Source of the DNA: Clostridiales bacterium UBA1316
GTDB taxonomy: Bacteria; Bacillota; Clostridia; Oscillospirales; Oscillospiraceae
NCBI GenBank assembly: GCA_002307055.1
Contig: DBTM01000003.1
Span: 41,083 to 80,549 of the forward strand
DNA length: 39,467 nt
Direction: 5' to 3'
Shown piece after piece: positions 16,367-24,794 of this stretch (its first letter is position 1; the number at the start of each line of letters is the position of its first letter). Under the pieces are notes generated by a model, which saw only the letters and a list, made by a program, of their open reading frames with translations, was not told the origin of the DNA and made no database searches. The position numbers and the translations under genes were made by a program.

Positions 16367-17200
16367 TTATGCGTAGAAATTGTGGTTTCCTATCTTCATC
16401 GCATAAGGTCTTGTCTTGGCAGCCCAGCAGTGCGTTGTCGCCGAGAAATAGAGACTGTCGCCCGCTGTGTTTCCGCCGTCAAGAACAATTTTCGCCGCTA
16501 TGATACACTCTTCGGATGGGGTGTTATTGATTGCGCCGGAATACGCAGGTGTAAATTGGACGCCGTAATGCTTATCAAAGATGACATCATAGACTGTATC
16601 GGGGAAATCGGGGGATGCGATTCTGTTCATAATGACGCCGCCCACGGCAATTTTACCGGCTAAGCTCTCGCCGCGCGCTTCGGCGCTGATGATGCGGGAC
16701 ATCCAGTAAAGGTCGGTGTCATTATAGAAGACGCTGCCCGGTGTTATTGCACCTGTGCCCTTTGTAATGCTGACGGTATACGTTTGGCTGATCCAATCGA
16801 CTTTAGCGTCGAACGCTTTCGCCAGGACGCGGATCGGCACCATCACATTGTTGTTTATGAGAAGACAGCTGTCTGGTACAAACAGATATCTCCCGTTAGC
16901 CACCAAGTAAATATCTCCGACGGTGGCCGTCACGTTGAGGCCGGGGGCAATAACTGCTGCGGTACCGTTATCCCAGGCGACGCTGGCGGCACCCATTGCC
17001 ATAGAAAACTCGCGGATGGCTACGTACGTTGTGGTATTAAGAACGGCGAGAGGGATGCTGAGCTCTGCTGGCTGCCCGTCGATACTGATCGAAACCTCTT
17101 TCGGCGGGGTGTCAGAGTCAATGTTCGCCGCTGCGGCTATCGGGGGCATTGCCGCAAGCAGGACGAGGACAAGACCTGACAGGAGTAGATGCTTTTTCAT
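16367..17200 (-). CDS. SleB-like spore cortex/cell-wall hydrolase with copper-amine-oxidase-type N-terminal domain
   Basis: The 277-residue protein begins with a signal peptide (MKKHLLLSGLVLVLLAAMPP, cleavage near AAA-A). A CuAO N1-type stalk domain follows (about residues 35-150; ISIDGQPAELSIPL and the MVPIRVLAKAFDAKVDW repeat). The C-terminal SleB hydrolase domain begins at LYWMSRIISAEARGES, includes GVIMNR, and ends in HNFYA. SleB-family enzymes are lytic transglycosylases acting on spore cortex during germination, or on vegetative wall. The start at 17200 is chosen for the signal peptide; AAAGGA lies about 12 bases upstream. Whether this paralogue acts in germination is not shown. Confidence 0.88.
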   Translation of the reverse strand: MKKHLLLSGLVLVLLAAMPPIAAAANIDSDTPPKEVSISIDGQPAELSIPLAVLNTTTYVAIREFSMAMGAASVAWDNGTAAVIAPGLNVTATVGDIYLVANGRYLFVPDSCLLINNNVMVPIRVLAKAFDAKVDWISQTYTVSITKGTGAITPGSVFYNDTDLYWMSRIISAEARGESLAGKIAVGGVIMNRIASPDFPDTVYDVIFDKHYGVQFTPAYSGAINNTPSEECIIAAKIVLDGGNTAGDSLYFSATTHCWAAKTRPYAMKIGNHNFYA

Positions 17201-17332
17201 GATATCAATACTTTCCTTTCGTTTTTTACCGGATTTCCCGTGATATTGGCGAGGAATCCCGGTATCCGTACCAAGAGCGGATGAGCTGAAGGCACAGAGG
17301 GCTGATCGTATATGCATACGGGACTTTGTATT

Positions 17333-17346
17333 TCGGGTAAACCCGA
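17333..17346 (-). terminator. Small hairpin downstream of the yhaN-like gene
   Basis: TCGGGT-AA-ACCCGA lies in the 204-base spacer between the yhaN-like gene and sleB. Only a weak A/T stretch follows on the minus strand, so termination is doubtful. The rest of the spacer presumably holds the sleB promoter; no clear sigma site was recognised. Confidence 0.3.
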
Positions 17347-17404
17347 GATCCCGGATATGCCTTATATCAAAAACGTTTATACGTTTGAGACCACATTACT
17401 GCGA

Positions 17405-19630
17405 TTATTGGAGCTTTATAATGCTGACATCGCCGATCCCGGAAAAATAGGCGGTTTCTCTTTTGTGGCAGGTAAAGAGCAGAATCTGCCGCGTTTGCGC
17501 CAGCTCTCTTAGATAGTCGAGCGCGAGATAGGCGCGTGCATCATCAAAATTAGTCAGTATATCATCCAGAATCAGCGGGCACGGATTTTCTTTCGGCAGG
17601 ACCAGCGTGCACACTGCCAGCCTGAGCGCGAGGTAAATCTGATCTGCTGTGCCGGTACTAAGAGTTAAAATATTGCGGCTGACTGCCTCAGCCGGGGTCT
17701 TGGCGGAAGCGTCAAGGGTTTTGTCAAAAGTGAGCTTTTCATACCGCCCGCCGGTCAGGCGTGAGATGATATGGCCTGCCGTTTCGCCGAGCATCGGCGA
17801 AAAGCGTGTCTGCAGCTCATTATTGGCGTCTTTAAGCGTCTCAACAGCGAGAGAAATGGCGTCGTACTGAGCTTTTTGAGCGATGAGCTCGGCCTCGGCG
17901 GCCTTTTTCTCGCTTCCGAGAATGACGGGGTCGCCGACAGCGCGGATTTCACCAAGAGCCATATTATATCGGTTTGTCAGCTCCTCAAAGCGCGCTGCGG
18001 TAAAGCTTAAATCGGATGAGATCTCCTGCTTGCTTCTGGAAGGTACTGTGATTTCCTCAAGCGCCGACTCGTCCGCGAACTGGCCGGACGCTCTCGTTGC
18101 GTTCAAAAAGCTCTCGGCAGCCCGGGCTTCGGCTTTTGCGCCGGCGAGCTTTCCCAATAGCGTCTCTAAAGTGCTGAGCACCGATTCAATGTTTTCAATA
18201 GCAGCATCAGGAGCGACCGTCTTTAGCTTTTCCCGGAGACTTTTAAGAATGGTATCGACCATCGATAAAGCTGAGGATACGGATTTTTCGGACGACCTGA
18301 CGTCACTTTCGGCTTCCGCCAGCTTGGCGGATATCTTTAAGGACTCCTCATATAATTCCTGTAAGCCGCTTACTGTTGCAACGTTGCAGTGGGCCAGATA
18401 CTCGGTCAGCTTCTTGGCGCTGACGCGGAACTTAACGGTACGCCATAACAATAAAACGGCGCAGATAACGGCGGCTGCGGCGGAAATCAGCCTCATCGCA
18501 GGGAACTGTGCGGTGATGCTTGTTATCACAGTAAGCAGAACAAAGACAGCGGCAATGATAATAAGGGCGACAGCCGACGCGCGGCGCAGAGAGAACTTTT
18601 TTATATCCTGTTCGAGCAGAGCCGCTTTCTGAACGGCGACAGATGCGTCGGGCCCGTCAAACGCGGATGCCCTTTTTGCCTGGAGGATATTTGTGCAGTT
18701 ATCCTGCGCGTTTTTTAAGTTTTTCTGCTCGGCTGAGAGCATTGCCTTGAAAGACTCCAGCGCTTTAAGGTCGCCGCGGATGAAGGATAAATCACTGTCA
18801 GTCGGAGCGGGACCATATTTCGTCAGTTCGCGGTATATATCCGTATAAGCGGCCTGCGCACGCTCATATTTTTCTCGAGCGCGCTGCAGAGCCTGCTGCG
18901 TGTCAAACCTGTCAAAGGCGGAGAGCTCGTCATTCAGCTCAGCCCGGCGTTTTTTAAGTCGTTCCGCTTCGAGCCGCATTGACGCGGCTTCATCGAGCGC
19001 GGATTCAATGTGTGACAGCTTTTTATTGATACCGGCAAGCTTTTCTTCAAGCGCCGGTATGGTGCCTGACTTGTTAAAACGGCGCTTCCGAAGCCATAAT
19101 CGCAGCCGCTCGTCGGCTTCGGTATAAGAGGAGGCTTCGTCACCGGTTGTGACGAGCGAGGAAATGCGTTTTTCAAGCTCGGGGGTCTGGCTTATTTTTA
19201 TACCGGACTGAGAAATAAACGCGCTGCGCTCGAATACGGCTTCACTTCCGCCGATCAGCGTGTCGCCCGCGGTATCGGGGTACAAGCCGTTATACGGCGT
19301 GCCTGTTCCGGTATATACGGCAGAGAAATCCCGCATCGGAAGCTTTCCGTCCGATTTCCTCTCGAGGGTCAGAGAGATACCGGTTGTTTCTATATCCATG
19401 GAGCCGCCCATCGGCGCGCCGTTCCATGGGCGGTAACGCGTTTTATCGGAGAGATAGCCTGCTTTATCGCGGTCGGAAGTGTGAATGCCGTAGAGTATGG
19501 CTTTGATAAACGCGCACCAGGTGGATTTGCCTGATTCATTCGGTGCTTCTATAATATTTAGGCCCTCGCTGAGCGTCAGGGTTTCATTTGAAAGCCTGCC
19601 GAATGAGGCAGATAATCGTTTTATAATCAT
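17405..19630 (-). CDS. yhaN: YhaN-like SMC/SbcC-type ATPase with central membrane segments
   Basis: The 741-residue protein has a Walker A loop APNESGKST at residues 29-37. Long Glu/Lys/Ala-rich coiled coils follow (about 180-330 and 400-600), with two hydrophobic segments in the middle (about 347-395). The C-terminal Walker B PLILDDIL lies near residue 685, preceded by the STGTADQIYLALRLA signature. This is the layout of B. subtilis YhaN, partner of the YhaO nuclease in double-strand-break repair, and related to SbcC/Rad50. It is shorter than B. subtilis YhaN (over 900 residues). It starts 3 bases after the yhaO stop; the GGAGG site lies in the end of yhaO, so the pair is coupled. Confidence 0.85.
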   Translation of the reverse strand: MIIKRLSASFGRLSNETLTLSEGLNIIEAPNESGKSTWCAFIKAILYGIHTSDRDKAGYLSDKTRYRPWNGAPMGGSMDIETTGISLTLERKSDGKLPMRDFSAVYTGTGTPYNGLYPDTAGDTLIGGSEAVFERSAFISQSGIKISQTPELEKRISSLVTTGDEASSYTEADERLRLWLRKRRFNKSGTIPALEEKLAGINKKLSHIESALDEAASMRLEAERLKKRRAELNDELSAFDRFDTQQALQRAREKYERAQAAYTDIYRELTKYGPAPTDSDLSFIRGDLKALESFKAMLSAEQKNLKNAQDNCTNILQAKRASAFDGPDASVAVQKAALLEQDIKKFSLRRASAVALIIIAAVFVLLTVITSITAQFPAMRLISAAAAVICAVLLLWRTVKFRVSAKKLTEYLAHCNVATVSGLQELYEESLKISAKLAEAESDVRSSEKSVSSALSMVDTILKSLREKLKTVAPDAAIENIESVLSTLETLLGKLAGAKAEARAAESFLNATRASGQFADESALEEITVPSRSKQEISSDLSFTAARFEELTNRYNMALGEIRAVGDPVILGSEKKAAEAELIAQKAQYDAISLAVETLKDANNELQTRFSPMLGETAGHIISRLTGGRYEKLTFDKTLDASAKTPAEAVSRNILTLSTGTADQIYLALRLAVCTLVLPKENPCPLILDDILTNFDDARAYLALDYLRELAQTRQILLFTCHKRETAYFSGIGDVSIIKLQ

Positions 19631-19633
19631 ACC

Positions 19634-20734
19634 CTAATTATCCTCCTCTGCGTGATCCAGAGCGGATAAGCCGTAACGAACTGCACTGAGGACGCTGCTT
19701 TTCGTGCTCTCATCGGCAACTTTATCGGCGGCATCATATTTTTCTTTCAAATAGCGCAGAAAGCTGCCGCGCAGCGTGTCATCGCCGGATAAAGCCCAAA
19801 TATCGCGGGGTGGTCTTGTCGCATCCTGTACCGAAAGATGGAAAAAACGCGGCGCGAGACGGTCCTTTATTTGCTGGAGATCCATTACGCCGTCAAATTC
19901 TCCGCTGAGGATGAGTCTGTATATATCGCGCTCTGTGTTCAGCGGGAGCGCCGCGGTGACGGCTGCCAGAGGCTCGGCAGCCCCGGTCATGTCAATATTG
20001 AGGATTTTATATGCTCTGCCGCCGAGCGGCATAAAGCGAAGATCACAGTCGGATTTTGAAACGCTGCCGAGGATGACGCCTTTGTCGCCCGTCTCGTCAA
20101 AGCCTCTGCCCTCAGGGCAGCCGGGATAGGCGTAGTACGTTTTGCCGGCCTTTTTGATGCCGCTGAACGTATGTATATGGCCGAGTGCCAGATAATCAAG
20201 GCCGGATGACGCAATTTCTGCCTCGCGTATGCGATTATAAGCGTCGCCGCCCATATCGCCATGCATGACCATGATATCAAGCATATCCGAATCGTCGGCT
20301 TTGAAGCTGCTCAGGAGAGGCCGGCTGTACTGATCGTTGAAGCCAGCGCCCCAGACACGGCAGCCCAGGTTCGGGAGTGTGACGCTGCTGATGAGCGGAG
20401 ACGTAAAAAAATGAACGTTATCGGGGAATTTTACATAGGCATATGGTGATTTCGGGCAATAAAAATCGTGGTTGCCCGGTGATATAAAAATTTTAGCGCG
20501 TATGCGGGAAAATGCGCGGCATAATACATCCTGAGTTTCGTAATACGATGTTGCGCTGTCCAGCAGATCGCCCGAGAGCAGAACCAGCTGCACATTTTCC
20601 TGTCCGGAAATTTCGGCAATCCGGTCGAGCAGGTCGCGCTGCTCACGGCGCCTGACGGCGGCCAGCTCTTCTGAGAGCGCTTCGAACGGAGAATCCAGAT
20701 GAAAATCGGCGGCGTGCAATATTTTGACGGACAT
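19634..20734 (-). CDS. yhaO: YhaO-like metallophosphoesterase (SbcD/Mre11-type nuclease)
   Basis: The 366-residue protein has all calcineurin-like phosphoesterase motifs in order: HAADFHLDSPF (Asp10, His12), LLSGDLLD, PGNHDFYC, VMHGD and LALGHIHTF. It should be the Mn2+-dependent nuclease subunit working with the adjacent YhaN-like ATPase in DNA-end processing. The ATG at 20734 follows a GGGGTGAGG ribosome site; the TTG extension to 20749 would include that site. It is first in its operon, with a 390-base spacer upstream. Confidence 0.88.
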   Translation of the reverse strand: MSVKILHAADFHLDSPFEALSEELAAVRRREQRDLLDRIAEISGQENVQLVLLSGDLLDSATSYYETQDVLCRAFSRIRAKIFISPGNHDFYCPKSPYAYVKFPDNVHFFTSPLISSVTLPNLGCRVWGAGFNDQYSRPLLSSFKADDSDMLDIMVMHGDMGGDAYNRIREAEIASSGLDYLALGHIHTFSGIKKAGKTYYAYPGCPEGRGFDETGDKGVILGSVSKSDCDLRFMPLGGRAYKILNIDMTGAAEPLAAVTAALPLNTERDIYRLILSGEFDGVMDLQQIKDRLAPRFFHLSVQDATRPPRDIWALSGDDTLRGSFLRYLKEKYDAADKVADESTKSSVLSAVRYGLSALDHAEEDN

Positions 20735-21145
20735 ATCCTCACCCCACAAAAGTAACGACAGGTTACAATTGCTTTTTTCTATACGTTATTATAAAACAAA
20801 TGATTACAAAAAGAAACATTGACTGCTAAAGTTTGGTAATTCTGACGTGAGTAAGCGGGAATGTTAGACGATAAAATAATAGTAAATTGTGCAATGTGCC
20901 TATAAAACACGGTTATTGCCTTGCTGAGCGGATTGCATAGTCTGCCCCACCGAGAGCATTATTTAGGTGTATTTGAGAGATATATCCACCACTATTTATA
21001 ATTATGACGGACAAGCTCTGAGAAAAATACAAAAAAACGTCGAGTAAGAAAAAAGCGGCGGATATGCTCCGCCGCGATGCATGCATCCGTTATTAATTGT
21101 TAATTCGGAAACAAATTTGTTATTAATTTATACCCCCGGGGGAGT
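20735..21145. other. Long A/T-rich spacer between yhaO and the small membrane protein gene
   Basis: This stretch of about 410 bases contains no convincing gene on either strand. It must hold the yhaO promoter near its left side (A/T-rich 20780-20900, no clear -35/-10 pair chosen). At its right it holds the terminator at 21047-21075. A CCCCCGGGGG palindrome lies at about 21132-21141, just past the small membrane protein stop. Nothing else was identified. Confidence 0.6.
21047..21075 (-). terminator. Intrinsic terminator of the PMT operon
   Basis: On the minus strand GCGGCGGA pairs with TCCGCCGC (21055-21062 with 21068-21075) and is followed by a run of six to seven U residues. It closes the transcript of the PMT and small membrane protein genes. 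Confidence 0.9.
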
Positions 21146-21343
21146 TTAGCTCGGACTATCCTCTGCAAGCCATGGGATTTCAAGATGCAAGTTGCCGTCT
21201 GGCGTGTAGACGATATATCGTTTTAAGCCGAAGAAGAGAGATACCGTCAGTATAACAGCGGCCAGAATAAGTGAGATGAGAACCGTAAAGATAACTTTAA
21301 TCGGCTGCCTGCTTCTATAGGTTTTGGGATATTTTCGTTTCAT
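21146..21343 (-). CDS. Small single-pass membrane protein
   Basis: This 65-residue protein has a basic N-terminus (MKRKYPKTYRSRQPIK), one transmembrane segment (about residues 17-40) and a short extracellular tail with an HLEIPW stretch. The orientation should be N-in. AGGAAGG lies 7 bases before the ATG at 21343. It follows the PMT-family gene by 32 bases in the same operon and precedes the terminator. It may assist the glycosyltransferase, but no family is recognised. Confidence 0.7.
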   Translation of the reverse strand: MKRKYPKTYRSRQPIKVIFTVLISLILAAVILTVSLFFGLKRYIVYTPDGNLHLEIPWLAEDSPS

Positions 21344-21375
21344 TTCACTGCCTTCCTGCATTCTTTATTCTCGTG

Positions 21376-23283
21376 TTAAAAGGGCCATGAAGGCGGAATC
21401 CAGCGCAGGAAATGTGTCGTATAAAACTCTGCGACAGGGATGCCGGTGAGGACGGGATAAAAAGCGGCGAAGAGCCCGACGGCGGAACCTGTAAAGCCAT
21501 ATACGGCCAGCTTATACTGCCCCTGCGCCCGCTCCCAGATGGTATTGAGGACATGCGAGAGCGCAAGCACCATGAATAACACACAGGGGAAATAATGGTA
21601 GATAAAAACAACGCGCGAGATGACGAGCCACGGTATCAGCTGTGCCAGGTAACCGATGAGAATGAAGAGCGCTTTCCCGTCTCTATTTTTAATGAAGCTA
21701 TATACCATTGCTAGTATAGCCATAAATCCGCCCCACCAGACAATGGGATTACCGAACGCGGCGAAGGATGATTTCAGTCCGCCCCCCATAGAGGTATCGC
21801 GGTAATAGAGGATCGGGCGTGCGTCCAATATCCATTGCCACCAGACGGAGGAGTAAGCGTGCGTGGCGACAAGCGTACTGTGATAATGGAACATAAATTT
21901 TTGGTTGTCCCAGATCAATTGGTAATACCTCGGATTCCACAGCATGCCGCTGCTGATTTCCATACCGGCAGCGCGTCCGTTTGGTATATAGCTCAGGCAG
22001 TATATAACCGCGGGAACGACGATGAAAAAAGCAAAGGTTGACAGGAGTGTCGAGAGAAGGAAGCCGGTATAATCGGGCAGTTCATTCTTTTTGTAATATT
22101 TGTAATTCAAAACCAAACGTATCATATAGAGTATAAAAAGTCCTGCGCCGGCGTAGATGACAATCCATTTGCAGGCGCAGCCGATACCGAAGAATAGGCC
22201 TGACAGCGCCAGCGGAGGTATTGTTTTTCGGAACGGCCGCTCGGGGTCCTGTGTGATATACCGGTACATGAAAAAATAGGACAGCAGGATAAATATAACG
22301 CCGTACGTATCAATTGTAGCAATGCGCGTCTGAACAAAACGCATAAAGTCAAAGCCGAACAGAATCGTACCGCACGAGGCGATTGCCGTCTTCCCAAACA
22401 TATTTTTCAGGAAAACATAAAGAATCGGCAGCATAATCACGCCGAAAAGCGTACCCATAAAGCGCCAGCCGAAGGGAACCATCCCAAAGATGCTGATGCC
22501 GACAGCGATGATCAGCTTGCCCAGCGGCGGATGCGTTGTTTCGTACGCCGTAATATTGTGCAGGTTTTCATAAGCCGTCCGTCCGTGATAAATCTCGTCA
22601 AAGTACATATTGGTCATATAACTCGGCGCTTTGGGGACGAGGTTATGCTCGTCAAAAAGCTCGGGGGTATTGAGGCTGGTTATCTGGTCGGTTGAAATAA
22701 GAGTGCCCGATTTCGTGTATAGTGCGATTTCTCCCAGTTCCATCGGGGTGTTTGACGCGGTAATGCGGATATATTTTGTAGGTTCATTATCCGGGTTAAT
22801 CGTGGCGTACAGCCATTTAAACAAATCGGAATGCGGCTGGTTCATCGCGGATTCATTCTCACCGGTCGGATACTGGTCCTGCCAGTTGACGCCGTCACCG
22901 GAAAACTCCAGCTTATAGCTGCCCGTCCACAAGCCGGTATAGTACATGATAGAGCCGATATCTTCCGGTTCGGCTAAGGCGATTATTATGGAATCCTCGT
23001 CACTGGTAAAGCGGAAAAAGCTCTGCGGCGCTTGTGTGTCGCCGAGCTTAAAGAATCCAAGAACAGAGCAGACGAGCGTGATGATAATAATCGGCAGAAT
23101 ATCGCGGCGATCCATGCGATGCCGCTTAAACGTCAGGTTAAACTTCGGCTTGTCAATAATCCGCGTAATCCATTCCGTCGTTCCGGAGAGAGGCCGCGAA
23201 ATCTGCAGGTAATACCTGAAGAATAACAGAAGACAAAAAACCGTTATGACCGGGAAAACAATTGTCAGATAAGGTGTAATCAA
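21376..23283 (-). CDS. PMT-family protein mannosyltransferase with a discoidin-like insert
   Basis: The 635-residue polytopic protein has two membrane helices at the N-terminus (about 5-28 and 62-80). A soluble, aromatic-rich region follows (about 85-215, with SFFRFTSDEDSI and KYIRITASN) that looks like an F5/8-type C (discoidin) domain. The GT39 catalytic motif MYFDEIYHGRTAYE has the Asp-Glu pair at 229-230, then THPPLGK (250-256) and about nine more helices. PMT enzymes move a sugar from a polyprenyl-phosphate donor to secreted proteins or wall polymers on the outer face. It starts at TTG (23283) with GGAGG 8 bases upstream. The acceptor is unknown. Confidence 0.87.
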   Translation of the reverse strand: MITPYLTIVFPVITVFCLLLFFRYYLQISRPLSGTTEWITRIIDKPKFNLTFKRHRMDRRDILPIIIITLVCSVLGFFKLGDTQAPQSFFRFTSDEDSIIIALAEPEDIGSIMYYTGLWTGSYKLEFSGDGVNWQDQYPTGENESAMNQPHSDLFKWLYATINPDNEPTKYIRITASNTPMELGEIALYTKSGTLISTDQITSLNTPELFDEHNLVPKAPSYMTNMYFDEIYHGRTAYENLHNITAYETTHPPLGKLIIAVGISIFGMVPFGWRFMGTLFGVIMLPILYVFLKNMFGKTAIASCGTILFGFDFMRFVQTRIATIDTYGVIFILLSYFFMYRYITQDPERPFRKTIPPLALSGLFFGIGCACKWIVIYAGAGLFILYMIRLVLNYKYYKKNELPDYTGFLLSTLLSTFAFFIVVPAVIYCLSYIPNGRAAGMEISSGMLWNPRYYQLIWDNQKFMFHYHSTLVATHAYSSVWWQWILDARPILYYRDTSMGGGLKSSFAAFGNPIVWWGGFMAILAMVYSFIKNRDGKALFILIGYLAQLIPWLVISRVVFIYHYFPCVLFMVLALSHVLNTIWERAQGQYKLAVYGFTGSAVGLFAAFYPVLTGIPVAEFYTTHFLRWIPPSWPF

Positions 23284-23485
23284 AACAGGTACCTCCGCAA
23301 TACGTCTTTTTATAGGACTTTTTGCAGTTATCCATCATAAATAATACCTATTATAATAACAATAAAAGGGCAAAAAGTACAGAGCAAATTTGGGAGAACG
23401 TATGAAACATAATGGAGCAGTCCCAGTGTGCCGTCAAGGTTCAGTATCAGTAATGCGTGAATATAGGAGAGCTGCGCTCATATGC

Positions 23486-23520
23486 AAAAACCACACCGGG
23501 CTTAATTCCCGGTGTGGTTT
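23486..23520 (-). terminator. Intrinsic terminator of the hrcA-grpE-dnaK-dnaJ operon
   Basis: Thirteen-base perfect arms (23488-23500 and 23508-23520) around a 7-base loop, followed on the minus strand by five U residues, lie 12 bases after the dnaJ stop. Confidence 0.9.
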
Positions 23521-23531
23521 TCTGCGGCTTA

Positions 23532-24647
23532 TTATAACAGCTTTTTCTTTTTTTTAACGCCATTTCCGGCGTCGCCCATGGATTCGGCGAGTTTGCGGAG
23601 GAGGTCTTTTTGTTCGTTATTGAGGCCGGTTGGGGTCTCGACCTTGACGGTGACGAACTGGTCGCCGCGGCCGCCGCCGCGGAGATTGGTGATGCCTTTG
23701 CCGCGGAGGCGGAAGACGGAGCCGGACTGGGTGCCTTCGGGCACGGAATATTTAACTTTACCGTCGAGCGTCGGTACTTCGACCTCGGCACCGAGGGAAG
23801 CCTGCACGATGGAAATCGGCATCTCATACAAAACGGAGTTGCCGTCGCGCGTGAACAGGGGATGACGCGTTACATTCACCGTGATGTACAGGTCGCCGGG
23901 CTCGCCGCCGTTGACACCGGCGCTGCCTTGCGCGCGCAGAGATATGGTTTGACCGTCATCAATGCCTGCCGGTATGGAGACCTTGATGCTTTTATTCCGC
24001 CGGATGAGACCGGCACCGCGGCATTTCGCGCAGGGCTGATGGATAACCTTACCGCGGCCTTCGCATTTGGGGCATTCGGATGTACTTTGCATCACGCCGA
24101 AAGGTGTGCGATTTTGTGTTGTGACGGTGCCCGTGCCGTTGCAGTTGGTACATTTTTCGGCTGTTGTGCCCTCTTTGCAGCCGGAGCCGGCGCAGGTGTC
24201 GCACGTTTCAATGCGTGAAACGGATACCTCTTTATCAGCGCCGAAGGCGGCTTCCTCAAATGTAATCGCTGTTTCAACATGGACGCGCTCACCCTTGCGC
24301 GGCGCGTTACGGTTGCGCGAGCTGCTCGTACCGCCGCCGAAAATTGAGCCGAATATGTCGCCGAGATCAATGTCTATGCCGCCGAAACCGCCGAAGCCGC
24401 CGCCGCCGCCGAAATTCGGATCGACACCGGCATGACCATACTGATCGTATTTCGCCTTTTTATCCGAATCGGACAGGACTTCATATGCCTCGTTAATCTC
24501 TTTAAAGCGCGCCTCTGAAGCCTTGTCTCCGGAATTCAAGTCCGGATGATGTATTTTCGCCTGCTGCCGGAATGCCTTTTTGATTTCGTCATCGGTGGCG
24601 TTTTTGCTCAGCCCCAGCACATCGTAGTAGTCGCGTTTATCTGCCAT
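23532..24647 (-). CDS. dnaJ: Chaperone protein DnaJ
   Basis: This 371-residue class I DnaJ has a J-domain with HPD at 34-36 and a Gly/Phe-rich linker (GGGGGFGGFGG). The zinc domain has four CxxCxGxG-type repeats (CDTCAGSG, CTNCNGTG, CPKCEGRG, CAKCRGAG). C-terminal substrate-binding domains include EVEVPTLDGKVK. It delivers unfolded clients to DnaK and stimulates its ATPase. It is last in the operon, 147 bases after dnaK, with a structured spacer between. Confidence 0.98.
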   Translation of the reverse strand: MADKRDYYDVLGLSKNATDDEIKKAFRQQAKIHHPDLNSGDKASEARFKEINEAYEVLSDSDKKAKYDQYGHAGVDPNFGGGGGFGGFGGIDIDLGDIFGSIFGGGTSSSRNRNAPRKGERVHVETAITFEEAAFGADKEVSVSRIETCDTCAGSGCKEGTTAEKCTNCNGTGTVTTQNRTPFGVMQSTSECPKCEGRGKVIHQPCAKCRGAGLIRRNKSIKVSIPAGIDDGQTISLRAQGSAGVNGGEPGDLYITVNVTRHPLFTRDGNSVLYEMPISIVQASLGAEVEVPTLDGKVKYSVPEGTQSGSVFRLRGKGITNLRGGGRGDQFVTVKVETPTGLNNEQKDLLRKLAESMGDAGNGVKKKKKLL

Positions 24648-24671
24648 CTTTAGAGCCTGCCTCTCTTTTGA

Positions 24672-24758
24672 CTGGCTTAAGCCAGCTTGACTGGTATTAG
24701 TCAGTGCACGAACGAAGAATCTCCGTCAAATTCTGAGGAGATTCTTCTGTTCGTGCAC
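24672..24758. other. Structured spacer between dnaK and dnaJ
   Basis: Three elements lie in order: a CTGGC-TTAA-GCCAG hairpin (24672-24685); TGACT-N6-AGTCA (24688-24703); and a long stem in which 24704-24724 pairs with 24737-24758 (two 10-bp blocks split by a 1/2-base bulge, 12-base loop). No U-run follows on the minus strand. It may be an mRNA processing or attenuation site that sets the DnaK:DnaJ ratio. Confidence 0.6.
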
Positions 24759-24794
24759 GGTTTTATAAGCGGAATAACAACTTCGGCTTAACGG

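Noticed and set aside
23610..24218. 202-codon plus-strand frame opposite dnaJ
   Set aside because: Ala/Gly-rich shadow of the Gly-rich and zinc-finger parts of DnaJ.
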